Assembly: GCA_003605175.1 (NCBI GenBank)
Contig: QWDA01000001.1
Span: 558,001 to 622,000, forward strand
Direction of reading: 5' to 3'
DNA from: Paracoccaceae bacterium
GTDB taxonomy: Bacteria; Pseudomonadota; Alphaproteobacteria; Rhodobacterales; Rhodobacteraceae
DNA length: 64,000 nt
Under the pieces are notes generated by a model. It saw only the letters and a list, made by a program, of their open reading frames with translations. It did not search any database and was not told where the DNA came from. Every line of letters starts with the position of its first letter. Position 1 is the first letter of the stretch. Below are positions 29,100 through 39,751 of this stretch, in pieces. The translations under genes and the position numbers were made by a program.

Positions 29100-31337
29100 G
29101 TGGCGAGTGCCGCGCGCAGGATCACGCAGGACTGGCTGTTCCGGCCGCGTATTTCGCGCCGTCTGCAGAGCATGGGCACGTTCGGGCTCGTGGTTCTGGG
29201 GCCGGTGCTGGCGTTCTTCACCTTCCTGGTGCTCGGGCCGCTCGACCAGGGCGCTTCGGCGCTGGGGCTTCGGCTCGTGCTTCTCGCCGACCTCGTCTAT
29301 GTCCTCGTCATCGCCACGCTGATCCTCGGCACCATCGCCCGGATGATCGCCGCACGGCGGGCGCGCTCGGCCGGGTCGCGGCTGCACCTGCGCCTGACGG
29401 GCGTCTTCGCGCTGATCGCGCTGATCCCGACGGTGACCGTGGCGATCTTCGCCGGGCTCACCGTGAATGTCGGCCTCGAGGGCTGGTTCTCCGACCGGGT
29501 GCGCAGCGCGGTTGGCGCCTCGCTCGCGGCGGCGGAGGCCTATCGCGAGGACCAGCGGCGCGATCTGGAGACCGACACGCGCTCGCTCGCGCGCTATCTG
29601 GAGAGCGCACGGGAAGCGGATTTCTTTATTGCCGACAGCGAGTTGCGGCAGCTTCTTACACAGGGTCAGGCGCTTATCCAGCGGGGCCTCCAGGAGGCCT
29701 ATGTGATCGACGGCGCCCGGGCGATCCGGGCCCGGGGCGAACGGTCGTACCTGTTCGATTTCGAGGATCCCGGGACCGACCGGATCGAGGCGGCGCTGAC
29801 CGGCGGGGTGGAGATCGTCGAGGATCTCGACCACAACGAGTTCCGCGCGCTGATCGCGCTTTCCAACTACACCGACCGCTATCTCTATGTGAGCCGCGAG
29901 GTCGACGGGCGGATCCTGAAGCTTCTGGACGATGCCGAGGAAACCTCGCGGCTCTACACCCAGCTCGAAAGCGAGCGCGGGCGGCTCGTCTTCGAGTTCG
30001 GGCTTCTCTATCTGGGCTTCGCGCTGATCCTGGTGCTTGCGGCGATCTGGCTGGGGCTGTGGTTCGCCGAGCGGCTGTCGCGTCCGGTGGGGCGGCTTGC
30101 GGGCGCGGCGCAGCGGGTGGGCGCGGGCGATCTCGACGTGCAGGTCTACGAGGAGCCGGGCGATGACGAGATCGCCATGCTGGGGCGGGTCTTCAACCAG
30201 ATGACACGGCAGCTGAAGGGCCAGCGCGAGACGCTGCTCGACACCAATGAACGGGTGGAGCGGCGGCGGCGGCTGTTCGATTCGGTGCTGTCCTCGGTGA
30301 CCTCCGGCGTGATCGGGCTCGACGAAGGCGGCCGGGTGACCTTTGCAAACCGCTCGGCGGCGCGGATCCTGGACGAGGAGCATATCGATTCCGCCGGCAC
30401 GCCCGTCGCGGTGGCGGTGCCGGAATTCGCCGGGCTCTTCGAGAAGCTCACCACTGCGCGGGGCGAGGTGGCGCAGGAGGAGATCCGGCTGAGCCGGGGC
30501 GGCAAGATCGAGAACCTGTTGGTGCGGATGGCGACCCGGCGGGGCGAGGATGGCGGGCTCGAAGGCTATGTGGTGGCCTTCGACGACGTGACCGACCTGG
30601 TGAGCGCGCAGCGGATGGCGGCCTGGGGCGACGTGGCGCGGCGGATAGCGCATGAGATCAAGAACCCGCTGACGCCGATCCAGCTTTCGGCCGAGCGGAT
30701 AAGGCGCAAGCTCGCGCCGCTTGCGGGCGAGGACGCGGGGACGGTCGAGCAGCTCACCGACGTGATCGTGCGGCAGACCGGCGATCTCAGGCGGATCGTC
30801 GACGAGTTCTCGGAGTTCGCGCGGATGCCCGAGCCGGTGCGGCGCGCGCACGATCTCGTGCCACTGGTGCGCGACGCGGTGCTTTTGCAGGACGCAGCCT
30901 TCGAGGATATCGAGGTCTCCGCCGAGCTTCCCGACGCGCCCTTCGTGGCGGAATTCGACGCGACGATGATCGGGCAGGCCCTGACCAACATGATCAAGAA
31001 TGCCTGCGAGGCGATTGAATCCCTGCGGGAAAAGGGCGCGCCGGAAGGACATGCGGCGCGGGTCAGGGTGCGGCTGGAGATCCAGCCCGACGGCGCGCTG
31101 GTGCGGATTACCGATAACGGGATCGGCCTGCCCGAAGACCGGGCGCGACTGTTCGAGCCCTACGTGACGACGCGGGAGAAAGGCACCGGGCTGGGCCTTC
31201 CCATCGTGAAGAAGATCGTGGAGGAGCATGGCGGCAGCCTGATGCTCCGCGACGGAAAGCCCCTGGATGAGACAGGACAGGTCGGGGCCGAAGCCGAGAT
31301 CCGCATACCGGCTCTCGCGGCACCGGAGAAGGAATAG
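29100..31337 (+). CDS. ntrY: membrane sensor histidine kinase NtrY
   Basis: A 745-residue kinase with three or four N-terminal transmembrane helices (about 20-110 and 300-325) around a periplasmic region, then HAMP (RLSRPVGRLAGAAQRVG), PAS, HisKA ([19 protein letters not shown]) and HATPase (NMIKNACEAI, DNGIGLP, GTGLGLPIVKKI). Starts with GTG 29100 preceded by GAGG. It pairs with NtrX to sense nitrogen and redox state. The 99-base gap after ntrC contains a hairpin at 29064-29078. Confidence 0.96.
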   Translation: MASAARRITQDWLFRPRISRRLQSMGTFGLVVLGPVLAFFTFLVLGPLDQGASALGLRLVLLADLVYVLVIATLILGTIARMIAARRARSAGSRLHLRLTGVFALIALIPTVTVAIFAGLTVNVGLEGWFSDRVRSAVGASLAAAEAYREDQRRDLETDTRSLARYLESAREADFFIADSELRQLLTQGQALIQRGLQEAYVIDGARAIRARGERSYLFDFEDPGTDRIEAALTGGVEIVEDLDHNEFRALIALSNYTDRYLYVSREVDGRILKLLDDAEETSRLYTQLESERGRLVFEFGLLYLGFALILVLAAIWLGLWFAERLSRPVGRLAGAAQRVGAGDLDVQVYEEPGDDEIAMLGRVFNQMTRQLKGQRETLLDTNERVERRRRLFDSVLSSVTSGVIGLDEGGRVTFANRSAARILDEEHIDSAGTPVAVAVPEFAGLFEKLTTARGEVAQEEIRLSRGGKIENLLVRMATRRGEDGGLEGYVVAFDDVTDLVSAQRMAAWGDVARRIAHEIKNPLTPIQLSAERIRRKLAPLAGEDAGTVEQLTDVIVRQTGDLRRIVDEFSEFARMPEPVRRAHDLVPLVRDAVLLQDAAFEDIEVSAELPDAPFVAEFDATMIGQALTNMIKNACEAIESLREKGAPEGHAARVRVRLEIQPDGALVRITDNGIGLPEDRARLFEPYVTTREKGTGLGLPIVKKIVEEHGGSLMLRDGKPLDETGQVGAEAEIRIPALAAPEKE

Positions 31338-31349
31338 AGGGAGAGCGAC

Positions 31350-32756
31350 ATGGGCGACATTCTTATCGTCGACGACGAACGCGACATTCGAGAGCTGATC
31401 GGGGACATCCTGCGCGACGAGGGCCACACCGCGCGGCTGGCCGGGAACTCGGACGACGCGATGGCGGAGATCAACCGCGAGCCGCCGGAGCTGCTGATCC
31501 TGGATATCTGGCTGAAGGACAGCCACATGGACGGGATCGACATCCTGAAGACGGTGAAGCGCGACAATCCGGGCGTACCAATCGTGATCATCTCGGGGCA
31601 CGGCAATATCGAGATCGCCGTCGCCGCGATCAAGCAGGGCGCCTACGATTTCATCGAGAAGCCCTTCAATATCGACCAGCTCCTGGTGGTGATCACGCGC
31701 GCGCTCGAGGCCTCGCGGCTGCGGCGGGAGAATTCGGCGCTGAAGCGCAAGGACGTGGCGGCGGCCGAGATGATCGGCAGTTCGGCTTCGTTCAAGGCGC
31801 TCAAGGCGCAGCTTGACAAGGTGACGAATTCGAACGGGCGGGTGATGTTCACCGGCCCGGCGGGGGCCGGCAAGGAGGTGGCGGCACGCTATGTCCATGC
31901 CCATTCGCCCCGGGCGGCGGCGCCCTTCGTCTCGGTCTCGTCGGCCTCGATCGCGCCGGAACGGATGGAGGAGGTGCTGTTCGGCCGGGAATCGCCCGAG
32001 CGCGGCATCGAGTCGGGGCTTCTCGAGCAGGCCCATGGCGGCTTCCTCTATCTCGACGAGGTGGCGGACATGCCGCTCGGCACCCAGTCGAAGCTGTTGC
32101 GCGTGTTGACCGAGCAGCAGTTCACCCGCGTCGGCGGGGTCGACAAGGTGCGCGTGGATATCCGGGTATTGTCGAGCACGAACAAGGACCTGTCGGCCGA
32201 GGTCGAGTCCGGCACCTTCCGCCAGGAGCTCTATCACCGGCTGAACGTTGTGCCGATCTCGGTGCCTTCGCTTGAGGAGCGGCGCGAGGACATTCCGGAC
32301 CTCGCCGCGCATTTCATCAAGGTCCTGAACAAGGAGCAGGGCTTGCCGCTCAGGGCGCTTTCGGACGAGGCCAGGACGATGCTCCAGACGATGCCCTGGC
32401 CCGGCAATGTCCGGCAGCTCCGGAACGTGATCGAACGGGTGCTGATCCTTGGGGGCGACCGCGAGGAGATCGCGGCCGACGAATTGCCCAATTCCGAGCC
32501 CGAGACGCGGGACGAGGGGCGGATGGTGCTCACCGGCGCGCTGGCGACGCTGCCCCTGCGCGAGGCGCGGGAGCTGTTCGAGCGGGAGTATCTTCTCACC
32601 CAGATCAACCGCTTCGGCGGCAATATCAGCCGGACGGCGAACTTCGTCGGGATGGAGCGCTCGGCGCTGCACCGCAAGCTGAAGAGCCTGAACGTGGTGA
32701 CCTCGAACAAGTCCGGCGCCCGGGTCGCCCATGTGGACGAGCAGCAGGACGCGTGA
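31350..32756 (+). CDS. ntrX: response regulator NtrX
   Basis: A 468-residue NtrC-family regulator: receiver with Asp52 in LILDIWLKDS, AAA+ core ([39 protein letters not shown]) and C-terminal HTH (GNISRTANFVGMERSALHRKLKSL). As is usual for NtrX, GAFTGA is absent; the corresponding place reads FGRESPERGIES. It follows ntrY by 12 bases with GGGAG ahead of the ATG. Confidence 0.96.
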   Translation: MGDILIVDDERDIRELIGDILRDEGHTARLAGNSDDAMAEINREPPELLILDIWLKDSHMDGIDILKTVKRDNPGVPIVIISGHGNIEIAVAAIKQGAYDFIEKPFNIDQLLVVITRALEASRLRRENSALKRKDVAAAEMIGSSASFKALKAQLDKVTNSNGRVMFTGPAGAGKEVAARYVHAHSPRAAAPFVSVSSASIAPERMEEVLFGRESPERGIESGLLEQAHGGFLYLDEVADMPLGTQSKLLRVLTEQQFTRVGGVDKVRVDIRVLSSTNKDLSAEVESGTFRQELYHRLNVVPISVPSLEERREDIPDLAAHFIKVLNKEQGLPLRALSDEARTMLQTMPWPGNVRQLRNVIERVLILGGDREEIAADELPNSEPETRDEGRMVLTGALATLPLREARELFEREYLLTQINRFGGNISRTANFVGMERSALHRKLKSLNVVTSNKSGARVAHVDEQQDA

Positions 32757-32812
32757 TTGACGCTCCCCGGCCCATCTGCCAAGCCTCGGTCTGACATATC
32801 CGGGGAGACCGC

Positions 32813-34189
32813 ATGAAGGTCATCATCTGCGGTGCGGGCCAGGTGGGCTGGCAGATCGCGCGCCATTTGTCGGGCGAGAACAACGACGTGACCGTCGTCG
32901 ACAGCAATCCCGACCTGGTGCGCCGGGCGACGGACACGCTGGACGTGCAGGGTATCGCGGGCTTCGCGAGCCACCCTGACGTGCTGGATCGGGCGGGCGC
33001 GCGCGATGCCGATATGCTGATCGCCGCGACCTTTTCGGACGAGGTGAACATGGTCACCTGCCAGGTGGCCCATTCGGTGTTCGGGATCACGCGGAAGATC
33101 GCGCGGATCCGGTCGCAGAACTATCTCGATCCGGAATATTCCGATCTCTACCGCCGCGATCACATGCCGATCGACGTGATCATCTCGCCCGAGCGCGAGG
33201 TGGCCGAGGCGGCGCTGCGGCGGCTTTCGGCGCCGGCGGCCTTCGACACGCAGAGCTTCATGGACGGCAAGGCGCAACTCCTGGGCCTGTCGCTCGACGA
33301 GGATTGCCCGGTGCTCGACACGCCGCTCCGGCAGCTCACCGACCTCTTTTCGACGCTCCGCGCGGTGGTGGTGGGGGTGCGGCGCGGCAAGCGGCTGTTC
33401 GCGCCCGAGGCCGGCGACCAGCTTTTCGCCGAGGACCAGATCTATGTCCTGTCCCATGTGGACGACGTGGAGCGCACGGTCGAGATCTTCGGCAAGACCG
33501 TGAGCAAGCAGAGCCGGATCGTCATCGTCGGCGGCGGCAATGTCGGACTCGCGGTGGCGAAATCGCTGGAATCGCGCGTCGAGCGGATGCGGGTGAAGGT
33601 GATCGAGAAAAGCCGCGCCTCGGCCGAACGTGCCGCGGATGCGCTGGAGCGGACCATCGTGCTCAATGGCGACGGGCTTTCGATCGAGCTTCTGCGCGAG
33701 GCGGGGATCGAGCGGGCCGACGCGGTGCTGGCGGTGACCGACGACGACAAGACCAACCTTCTTGCGGCTGTGCGGGCCAAGTCGGCCGGCTGCCCCTACA
33801 CGATCTGTCTCGTGAACGATCCGACGTTGGTGCCCCTGATGACGCCGCTGAAGATCGACGCCTATATCAACCCGCGCGCCACCACGGTCTCGTCGATCCT
33901 GCGCCATATCCGGCACGGACGGGTGCGGACGGTCTATTCCATCGGCGATGCCGAGGCCGAGGTGATCGAGGCGCAGGTGCTTTCGACCTCGCCCATCGCG
34001 GGCAAGACGATCCGCGATATCGACTTCCCCGAGGGCGTGCTCGTGGGCGCGGTGATGAAGGACGGCAAGGTGATCCGGCCCCTCGCCGAGACCCGGGTCG
34101 ACGAGGGCGACGTGATCGTCGTCTTCGCCATGGCCGCCGACGTTCCCGAGGTCGAGCGCCTGTTCCAGGTCTCGATCGACTTCTTCTGA
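32813..34189 (+). CDS. trkA: Trk potassium uptake regulatory subunit TrkA
   Basis: A 458-residue peripheral protein made of two TrkA-N/TrkA-C repeats: ICGAGQVGWQIARHL and, from about residue 235, IVGGGNVGLAVAKSL are the two nucleotide-binding glycine motifs. It gates TrkH in response to NAD(H)/ATP. The stop shares a base with the trkH start (TGATG). Confidence 0.97.
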   Translation: MKVIICGAGQVGWQIARHLSGENNDVTVVDSNPDLVRRATDTLDVQGIAGFASHPDVLDRAGARDADMLIAATFSDEVNMVTCQVAHSVFGITRKIARIRSQNYLDPEYSDLYRRDHMPIDVIISPEREVAEAALRRLSAPAAFDTQSFMDGKAQLLGLSLDEDCPVLDTPLRQLTDLFSTLRAVVVGVRRGKRLFAPEAGDQLFAEDQIYVLSHVDDVERTVEIFGKTVSKQSRIVIVGGGNVGLAVAKSLESRVERMRVKVIEKSRASAERAADALERTIVLNGDGLSIELLREAGIERADAVLAVTDDDKTNLLAAVRAKSAGCPYTICLVNDPTLVPLMTPLKIDAYINPRATTVSSILRHIRHGRVRTVYSIGDAEAEVIEAQVLSTSPIAGKTIRDIDFPEGVLVGAVMKDGKVIRPLAETRVDEGDVIVVFAMAADVPEVERLFQVSIDFF

Positions 34190-35700
34190 TGGTCGCCCGG
34201 CTCACCGGGCAGCCGCTCATCGTCCTGGTCATGGGGATCGGGGCGGCGGCGATGTTCCTGCCGGCGACCCATGCGCTCCTGGTCAACGATCACCGGACGG
34301 CGCGGGCGTTCTTCTATTCGGGCGTCTTGTTCCTGACGCTGTTCGGCATGATCGCGGTGGCGACCTCGAACATGCGGATCCGGCGGCAGGCGCGCAGCCA
34401 CCTGATCTCGCTGGTGGCGACCTTCACGGTGATCCCGGTGATGCTGGCGGTGCCCTTCGCCGAGGTGGTGAAGGACACGAGCTTCCTCAATGCCTATTTC
34501 GAGATGGTCTCGAGCCTGACCACCACCGGGGCCACGCTGTTCCGGCCCGAAAGGCTGCCGCCGTCGCTGCATCTCTGGCGGGCGGAGGTGGGCTGGCTCG
34601 GCGGGTTCTTCGTCTGGCTGACCGCGGTGGCGGTGCTGGCGCCGATGAACCTGGGCGGGTTCGAGGTGCGCGGCGACAGTGCCGAGATCGCCCGCGCGCC
34701 CTCCGGCATGTCGCAGATCACCAGGGTCGCGGACACGTCCGAACGGCTGGTGCGCTATGCGGTCCGGCTGGCGCCGATCTATGTCGGGCTGACCCTGATG
34801 CTCTGGATGCTGCTCTACATCGCGGGCGAGCCGGCGCTTGTCGCGGTCAGCCATGCCATGTCGGTGATGGCCACCTCTGGGATCTCGCCGGTGGGCGGTG
34901 GCGTCTCGGGCGTGCCGGGCGAGGCGATCATGGCGCTGTTCATGGTCTTCGCGCTGTCGCGGCTGACCTTCGCCGCCGACGAGCGGCCCGAAGGCTGGGG
35001 CTCGCTCCTGCGTGACCCCGAGCTTCGGATCGGGCTGCTTTTCGTCGTGGTGCTGCCGGTCCTGCTGGCGGCGCGGCACTGGGTGGGCGCCATCGAGCAG
35101 CGGACCGAGACCGATTTCGCCTCGTTCCTGCAGACACTCTGGGGCGCGGCCTTCACGACGATCTCCTTCCTCACAACGACCGGGTTCGAGAGCGACCACT
35201 GGGCCACCGCGCGGGGCTGGTCGGGGCTGGAGGCGCCGGGGCTGATCCTGATGGGGCTCGCGGTGTTCGGCGGCGGCGTGGCGACCACGGCGGGGGGCGT
35301 GAAGCTCCTGCGGGTCTATGCGCTCTACAAGCACGGGCTGAGGGAACTGGAGCGGCTGGTGCACCCGCATTCCATCGGCGGTTCGGGGCCGATCATGCGC
35401 AAGATCCGCCGGCAGGGCGCCTATCTGGCCTGGATCTTCTTCATGCTCTTCGCGATCTCGATTGCGGGTTTCATGCTGCTTCTTTCCACCACCGGGCTCG
35501 ATTTCGACGCAGTGCTGCTCCTGACCATCGCGGGGCTCACCACCACCGGACCGTTGACCCATGTGGTCGGATCCGCACCGGTCGATCCGGCCCAGATCGG
35601 CGATGCCGCGCGGATGATCTACGCCGCCTCGATGGTGGTCGGACGCCTTGAAACACTGGCCATTATCGCGCTTCTGAACCCCGATTTCTGGCGCCGCTGA
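34189..35700 (+). CDS. trkH: Trk potassium transporter membrane subunit TrkH
   Basis: A 503-residue inner-membrane protein with about ten helices and four pore-loop selectivity elements: TTTGATLF, MATSGISPVGG, TTTGFESDHW and TTTGPLTHV. It takes up K+ with TrkA bound on the inside. The one-base overlap with trkA indicates coupling. Confidence 0.96.
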   Translation: MVARLTGQPLIVLVMGIGAAAMFLPATHALLVNDHRTARAFFYSGVLFLTLFGMIAVATSNMRIRRQARSHLISLVATFTVIPVMLAVPFAEVVKDTSFLNAYFEMVSSLTTTGATLFRPERLPPSLHLWRAEVGWLGGFFVWLTAVAVLAPMNLGGFEVRGDSAEIARAPSGMSQITRVADTSERLVRYAVRLAPIYVGLTLMLWMLLYIAGEPALVAVSHAMSVMATSGISPVGGGVSGVPGEAIMALFMVFALSRLTFAADERPEGWGSLLRDPELRIGLLFVVVLPVLLAARHWVGAIEQRTETDFASFLQTLWGAAFTTISFLTTTGFESDHWATARGWSGLEAPGLILMGLAVFGGGVATTAGGVKLLRVYALYKHGLRELERLVHPHSIGGSGPIMRKIRRQGAYLAWIFFMLFAISIAGFMLLLSTTGLDFDAVLLLTIAGLTTTGPLTHVVGSAPVDPAQIGDAARMIYAASMVVGRLETLAIIALLNPDFWRR

Positions 35701-35726
35701 CAGCCCTCTCCCGACCAAGGTTGCAT

Positions 35727-35781
35727 GTTGCGCATTTGGGGTGGAATCCGGAGGAATCTGTCTTCATAGTGGGTTGCGCAT
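35727..35781. repeat. direct repeat GTTGCGCAT upstream of hfq
   Basis: The 9-mer occurs at 35727-35735 and 35773-35781, 46 bases apart, within the 126 bases before hfq. These may flank or form a promoter element; no more than that can be said. Confidence 0.3.
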
Positions 35782-35826
35782 GCTTCCCAGAAGGGGGGCC
35801 AAGAGAAAAACAAGGCTGACTAGACC

Positions 35827-36060
35827 ATGGCGTCGGACAGACAGAATTTACAAGATGCATTCCTGAATCATGTCAGGAAGACAAAGGTTCCGGTTACGAT
35901 ATTCCTCATCAACGGCGTGAAGCTGCAGGGCGTGATTACCTGGTTCGACAATTTCTGTGTGCTCTTGCGTCGCGACGGCCAGTCGCAGCTTGTGTACAAG
36001 CATGCGATCTCGACGATCATGCCGTCGCAGCCGATCAGCCTCTACGAGGGCGAAGATTGA
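35827..36060 (+). CDS. hfq: RNA chaperone Hfq
   Basis: A 77-residue Sm-like protein: [29 protein letters not shown] (Sm1, split here) and the Sm2 sequence [10 protein letters not shown]. The size matches alphaproteobacterial Hfq, which has almost no C-terminal tail. It forms a hexamer that pairs small RNAs with mRNAs. hflX follows four bases later, the conserved hfq-hflX arrangement. Confidence 0.98.
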
Positions 36061-36064
36061 GCAC

Positions 36065-37348
36065 ATGACGGAAGCCCGGCCGGAGGCCCTGCGCGCCTTC
36101 GTCCTGCATCCCGATATCCACAGCGAGTCCGGCCGGCGCGAGCCGCGCGCGGCGCTTGAAGAGGCCATGTCGCTGGCCGCCGCCCTGCCGGGGCTCGAAC
36201 TGGCGGGCGGCGAGGTGGTTCGGCTTCCGAGGGCCCAGCCCGGGATGCTGTTCGGATCGGGAAAGGTCGAGACGCTGAAGACGCGGTTCGAGGCCGAGGA
36301 GATCGGCCTCGTGTTCATCGACGGGCCGGTGAGCCCGGTGCAGCAACGCAACCTGGAGCGGGAATGGGGGCTGAAGATCCTCGACCGGACCGGGCTGATC
36401 CTGGAGATCTTCGCCGACCGGGCGCGGACCCGGGAGGGCGTGTTGCAGGTCGAGCTGGCGGCGCTCAGCTACCAGCGGACGCGGCTGGTGCGGGCCTGGA
36501 CCCACCTGGAGCGCCAGCGCGGCGGGCTCGGCTTCGTCGGCGGCCCCGGCGAGACCCAGATCGAGGCGGACCGCCGCGCCATCGACGAGCAGATCGTCAA
36601 GCTGAAGCGGCAGCTTTCGAAGGTTGTGAAGACCCGCGGCTTGCACCGGGCGGCGCGGGCCAAGGTGCCCTTTCCCGTGGTCGCGCTGGTGGGCTACACC
36701 AACGCGGGCAAGTCGACGCTGTTCAACCGGCTCACCGGGGCGGGCGTGATGGCCGAGGACATGCTTTTCGCGACGCTCGACCCGACGATGCGGGCGGTCA
36801 CGCTGCCGGGCGGGACCGAGATCATCCTGTCGGACACGGTGGGGTTCATCTCGGACCTGCCGACCCAGCTTGTCGCGGCATTCCGGGCGACGCTGGAGGA
36901 GGTTCTGGCGGCCGACCTGATCTGCCATGTGCGCGACATCTCGCATCCCGGCACCGAGGCGCAGGCCGAGGACGTGCGGGGGATCCTCGAGGAGCTTGGC
37001 GTCGGCCGCGAGGTGCCGATGATCGAGGTCTGGAACAAGGCCGACGCGTTGGGTGAGGAGGCCCGGGCGGTGGTCGAGGCGCAGGCGGCGCGGACCGAAG
37101 GGGCGCTGATCCTCTCGGCGCTGACCGGTGAGGGCCTTCCGGCGCTGGTGGCGCGGGTTTCCGAGCGGCTCGACGGGGCGCGGAGCGAGGAGGCGCTGGA
37201 GCTGCCCTTTGCCGAGGGGCGGCTCAGGGCCTGGTTGCACGAGCAGGGCATCGTCTCGGGCGAGGAGCAGGGCGAGGAGGGCTGGCGGCTGACGGTGCGC
37301 TGGACGCCGCGGCAGCGGGCGCGGTTCCGCGAGATGCGGGGCGGGTAG
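36065..37348 (+). CDS. hflX: ribosome-splitting GTPase HflX
   Basis: A 427-residue GTPase: N-terminal HflX domain (FIDGPVSPVQQRNLEREWG), a coiled-coil with GGPGETQIEADRRAI, then the G domain GYTNAGKSTLFN (G1), DTVGF (G3) and WNKAD (G4). It rescues stalled 70S ribosomes under heat or antibiotic stress. ATG 36065 is four bases after the hfq stop. Confidence 0.96.
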   Translation: MTEARPEALRAFVLHPDIHSESGRREPRAALEEAMSLAAALPGLELAGGEVVRLPRAQPGMLFGSGKVETLKTRFEAEEIGLVFIDGPVSPVQQRNLEREWGLKILDRTGLILEIFADRARTREGVLQVELAALSYQRTRLVRAWTHLERQRGGLGFVGGPGETQIEADRRAIDEQIVKLKRQLSKVVKTRGLHRAARAKVPFPVVALVGYTNAGKSTLFNRLTGAGVMAEDMLFATLDPTMRAVTLPGGTEIILSDTVGFISDLPTQLVAAFRATLEEVLAADLICHVRDISHPGTEAQAEDVRGILEELGVGREVPMIEVWNKADALGEEARAVVEAQAARTEGALILSALTGEGLPALVARVSERLDGARSEEALELPFAEGRLRAWLHEQGIVSGEEQGEEGWRLTVRWTPRQRARFREMRGG

Positions 37349-37558
37349 GGGCAGTCGGCCCCTTGCGCGGCGATTTCCCCGGTTCCGGTCCGCCCGGCGG
37401 GGCTTGCCAATCCTCCCGGCTTCGCGTATGGGGCGCTCTCACTTCACAGGCGTGGTCTGGGCCGATGGGGGAGACATCCCCAAAGGTCCGCCGGTTGCCC
37501 CCGACGGGGCTGCATGACCGCGCCGAGGACATGAAACCGGAAAAGGATAGACGTGCAC

Positions 37559-38350
37559 ATGGCACTGCCTGATTTCTCTTTGCGCCAGCTTCTGGAAGCC
37601 GGCGTTCACTTCGGCCACCAGACCCAGCGTTGGAACCCCCGGATGGGCGAGTTCATCTATGGGGACCGGAACGGCATCCACATCATCGACCTGACCCAGA
37701 CCGTGCCGATGCTCGACGCGGCGCTCAACGTGATCCGCGAGACCGTCGCCAAGGGCGGCCGGATCCTGTTCGTGGGGACCAAGCGGCAGGCGCAGAAGCC
37801 GATCGCCGATGCGGCCGAGAAATGCGCCCAGTACTACATGAACCACCGCTGGCTGGGCGGCACGCTGACCAACTGGAAGACCGTGTCGCAGTCGATCCAG
37901 CGCCTGAAGGCGATCGACGAGCACATGGCCGATGGCGCCGAGGGCCTGACCAAGAAGGAACGGCTCGGCATGGAACGCGACCAGGCGAAGCTTCAGGCCT
38001 CGCTGGGCGGGATCCGTGACATGGGGGGTGTTCCCGACCTCCTCTTCGTGATCGACGTGAACAAGGAGGATCTGGCGATCCTCGAGGCCAAGAAGCTGGG
38101 CATCCCGGTCGTGGCGGTGGTCGATACCAACTGCTCGCCCGCGGGCGTGGATTACATCATCCCGGGCAATGACGACGCCGCCCGCGCGATCGCGCTCTAT
38201 TGCGATCTCGCCGCGCGGGCCGCGCTTGACGGGATGAGCGCCCAGCTCGGCGCCGCCGGCGTCGATATCGGCGCGCTGGAAGAGGCGGCCGTGGAAGAGG
38301 CGCTGACGGAAGCGGCGGCGGAGCCCGAGGCCGAGACCGCCGACAGCTGA
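37559..38350 (+). CDS. rpsB: 30S ribosomal protein S2
   Basis: A 263-residue S2 protein beginning [21 protein letters not shown], with RWNPRM and a typical acidic C-terminal extension rich in Ala/Glu. AGGA lies 12 bases before ATG 37559; an in-frame GTG at 37553 would add two residues. First gene of rpsB-tsf. The leader (37440-37555) contains a small hairpin GGGGGAGACATCCCC that might take part in autoregulation. Confidence 0.97.
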   Translation: MALPDFSLRQLLEAGVHFGHQTQRWNPRMGEFIYGDRNGIHIIDLTQTVPMLDAALNVIRETVAKGGRILFVGTKRQAQKPIADAAEKCAQYYMNHRWLGGTLTNWKTVSQSIQRLKAIDEHMADGAEGLTKKERLGMERDQAKLQASLGGIRDMGGVPDLLFVIDVNKEDLAILEAKKLGIPVVAVVDTNCSPAGVDYIIPGNDDAARAIALYCDLAARAALDGMSAQLGAAGVDIGALEEAAVEEALTEAAAEPEAETADS

Positions 38351-38427
38351 GCCTGTCACGGAGCAGATACATGGCGCGGGCAGGGCCCGCGCCAGACCCT
38401 TTTCGAAGATTCTCAAGGAGAGCCACA

Positions 38428-39309
38428 ATGGCCGTTACTGCCGCCCTCGTGAAAGAACTCCGCGACAAGACCGGCGCGGGCATGATGGACGCCAAGAAGG
38501 CGCTGACCGAAACCGATGGCGACATGGAAGCCGCGGTCGACTGGCTGCGCACCAAGGGCCTTGCCAAGGCCGCCAAGAAATCCGGCCGGACCGCGGCCGA
38601 GGGCCTCGTGGCCGTCAAGGTCGCGGGTGGTGCCGGCGTGGCGGTCGAGGTGAACTCGGAGACCGACTTCGTGGCGAAGAACGCCGAGTTCCAGTCGATG
38701 GTGGCCGGGATTGCCGAGGTTGCGCTCGGCGTGGCGGATGTCGAGGCGCTGAAAGCGGCCGACATGGGCGGCAAGCCGGTGTCGGAAGTGCTGACCGACG
38801 CGGTCGCCAAGATCGGCGAGAACATGACGCTGCGCCGGATGGTAAAGCTCGGGGGCCAGAATGTCGTCGCCTATGTCCACAACGCGGCGGGCGACAGCAT
38901 GGGTCAGATCGGCGTGCTGGTGGCCTTCACCGGCGCCGATGCGGAAACCGCGCGCGGCATCGCGATGCATATCGCGGCGATCAATCCGGCATCGCTCAGC
39001 GAGGCGGATCTCGATCCCGCGATCCTCGAGCGCGAGAAGAACATCCTTGCCGAGCAGGCCCGCGAATCGGGCAAGCCCGAGGCGGTGATCGAGAAGATGA
39101 TCGGCGGCCGCATCCAGAAATTCCTGTCGGAGGTGACGCTTCTCAGCCAGCCCTATGTGCGCAGCGAGGACGGCAAGCAGACCGTCGGCGATGCCGCGAA
39201 GGCGGCCGGAATCGAGATCACCGGGTTCGTGCGTCTCGCCAGGGGCGAGGGCATCGAGAAAGAGGAAGAGGATTTCGCGGCCGAGGTGGCGAAAGTCGCC
39301 CAGGGCTGA
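38428..39309 (+). CDS. tsf: translation elongation factor Ts
   Basis: A 293-residue EF-Ts. The N-terminal module [21 protein letters not shown] and the core TDFVAKN (residues that displace Mg-GDP from EF-Tu) are intact. ATG 38428 follows AAGGAG. Located 77 bases after rpsB, the usual pair. Confidence 0.98.
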   Translation: MAVTAALVKELRDKTGAGMMDAKKALTETDGDMEAAVDWLRTKGLAKAAKKSGRTAAEGLVAVKVAGGAGVAVEVNSETDFVAKNAEFQSMVAGIAEVALGVADVEALKAADMGGKPVSEVLTDAVAKIGENMTLRRMVKLGGQNVVAYVHNAAGDSMGQIGVLVAFTGADAETARGIAMHIAAINPASLSEADLDPAILEREKNILAEQARESGKPEAVIEKMIGGRIQKFLSEVTLLSQPYVRSEDGKQTVGDAAKAAGIEITGFVRLARGEGIEKEEEDFAAEVAKVAQG

Positions 39310-39496
39310 ATCCCTCCCTGAAGCACCGGGTCCGGGGCGTCCGCGCCCCGGGCCTCCGCGCCATCCTCCCGCCGGACGGGCGCATGACACTGCGGGCCTT
39401 GCGGCACCGGGCGGGAAATTCGCCAGAAGCGTCCTGCCCGCGGGCCTTGCCGCCGGCTTCACGGTGCTAGCCGAAAAGTTCCGACGCCAAGAGAAA

Positions 39497-39525
39497 AAAC
39501 GACGCACCCGAGGGTGCGCCGTTTC
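39497..39525. terminator. bidirectional hairpin terminator between tsf and luxR-type gene
   Basis: AAACG.CGCACCC and GGGTGCG.CGTTT pair around a GA loop (one internal mismatch). On the plus strand TTTCC follows; on the minus strand the stem is followed by TTTTTTCTC, so it can stop both rpsB-tsf and the convergent regulator transcript. Confidence 0.7.
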
Positions 39526-39751
39526 CGTCTCTCTCTCAGCGCCCTGGGACAGTTGGGATGAGACTGGGCGCCTCGACACTGACTAATTTTCGCCTAACCC
39601 CGAATCCCCAATACGACCCCGAGTCGGCCCGGTTTCCCGGTTCCGCCCATAGTGCCCTAGTATCACGGGCCTAACCGACGAATGTTCCATAGCGAAATTG
39701 CCACCACTCACGGAACACTTCTACGATGATACGCTCGGAGGGAGAATTCTA

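Noticed and set aside
29070-32732. 1220-codon open frame opposite ntrY and ntrX
   Set aside because: Antisense of two classical genes; no family features. Such frames are a consequence of GC-rich codon use.
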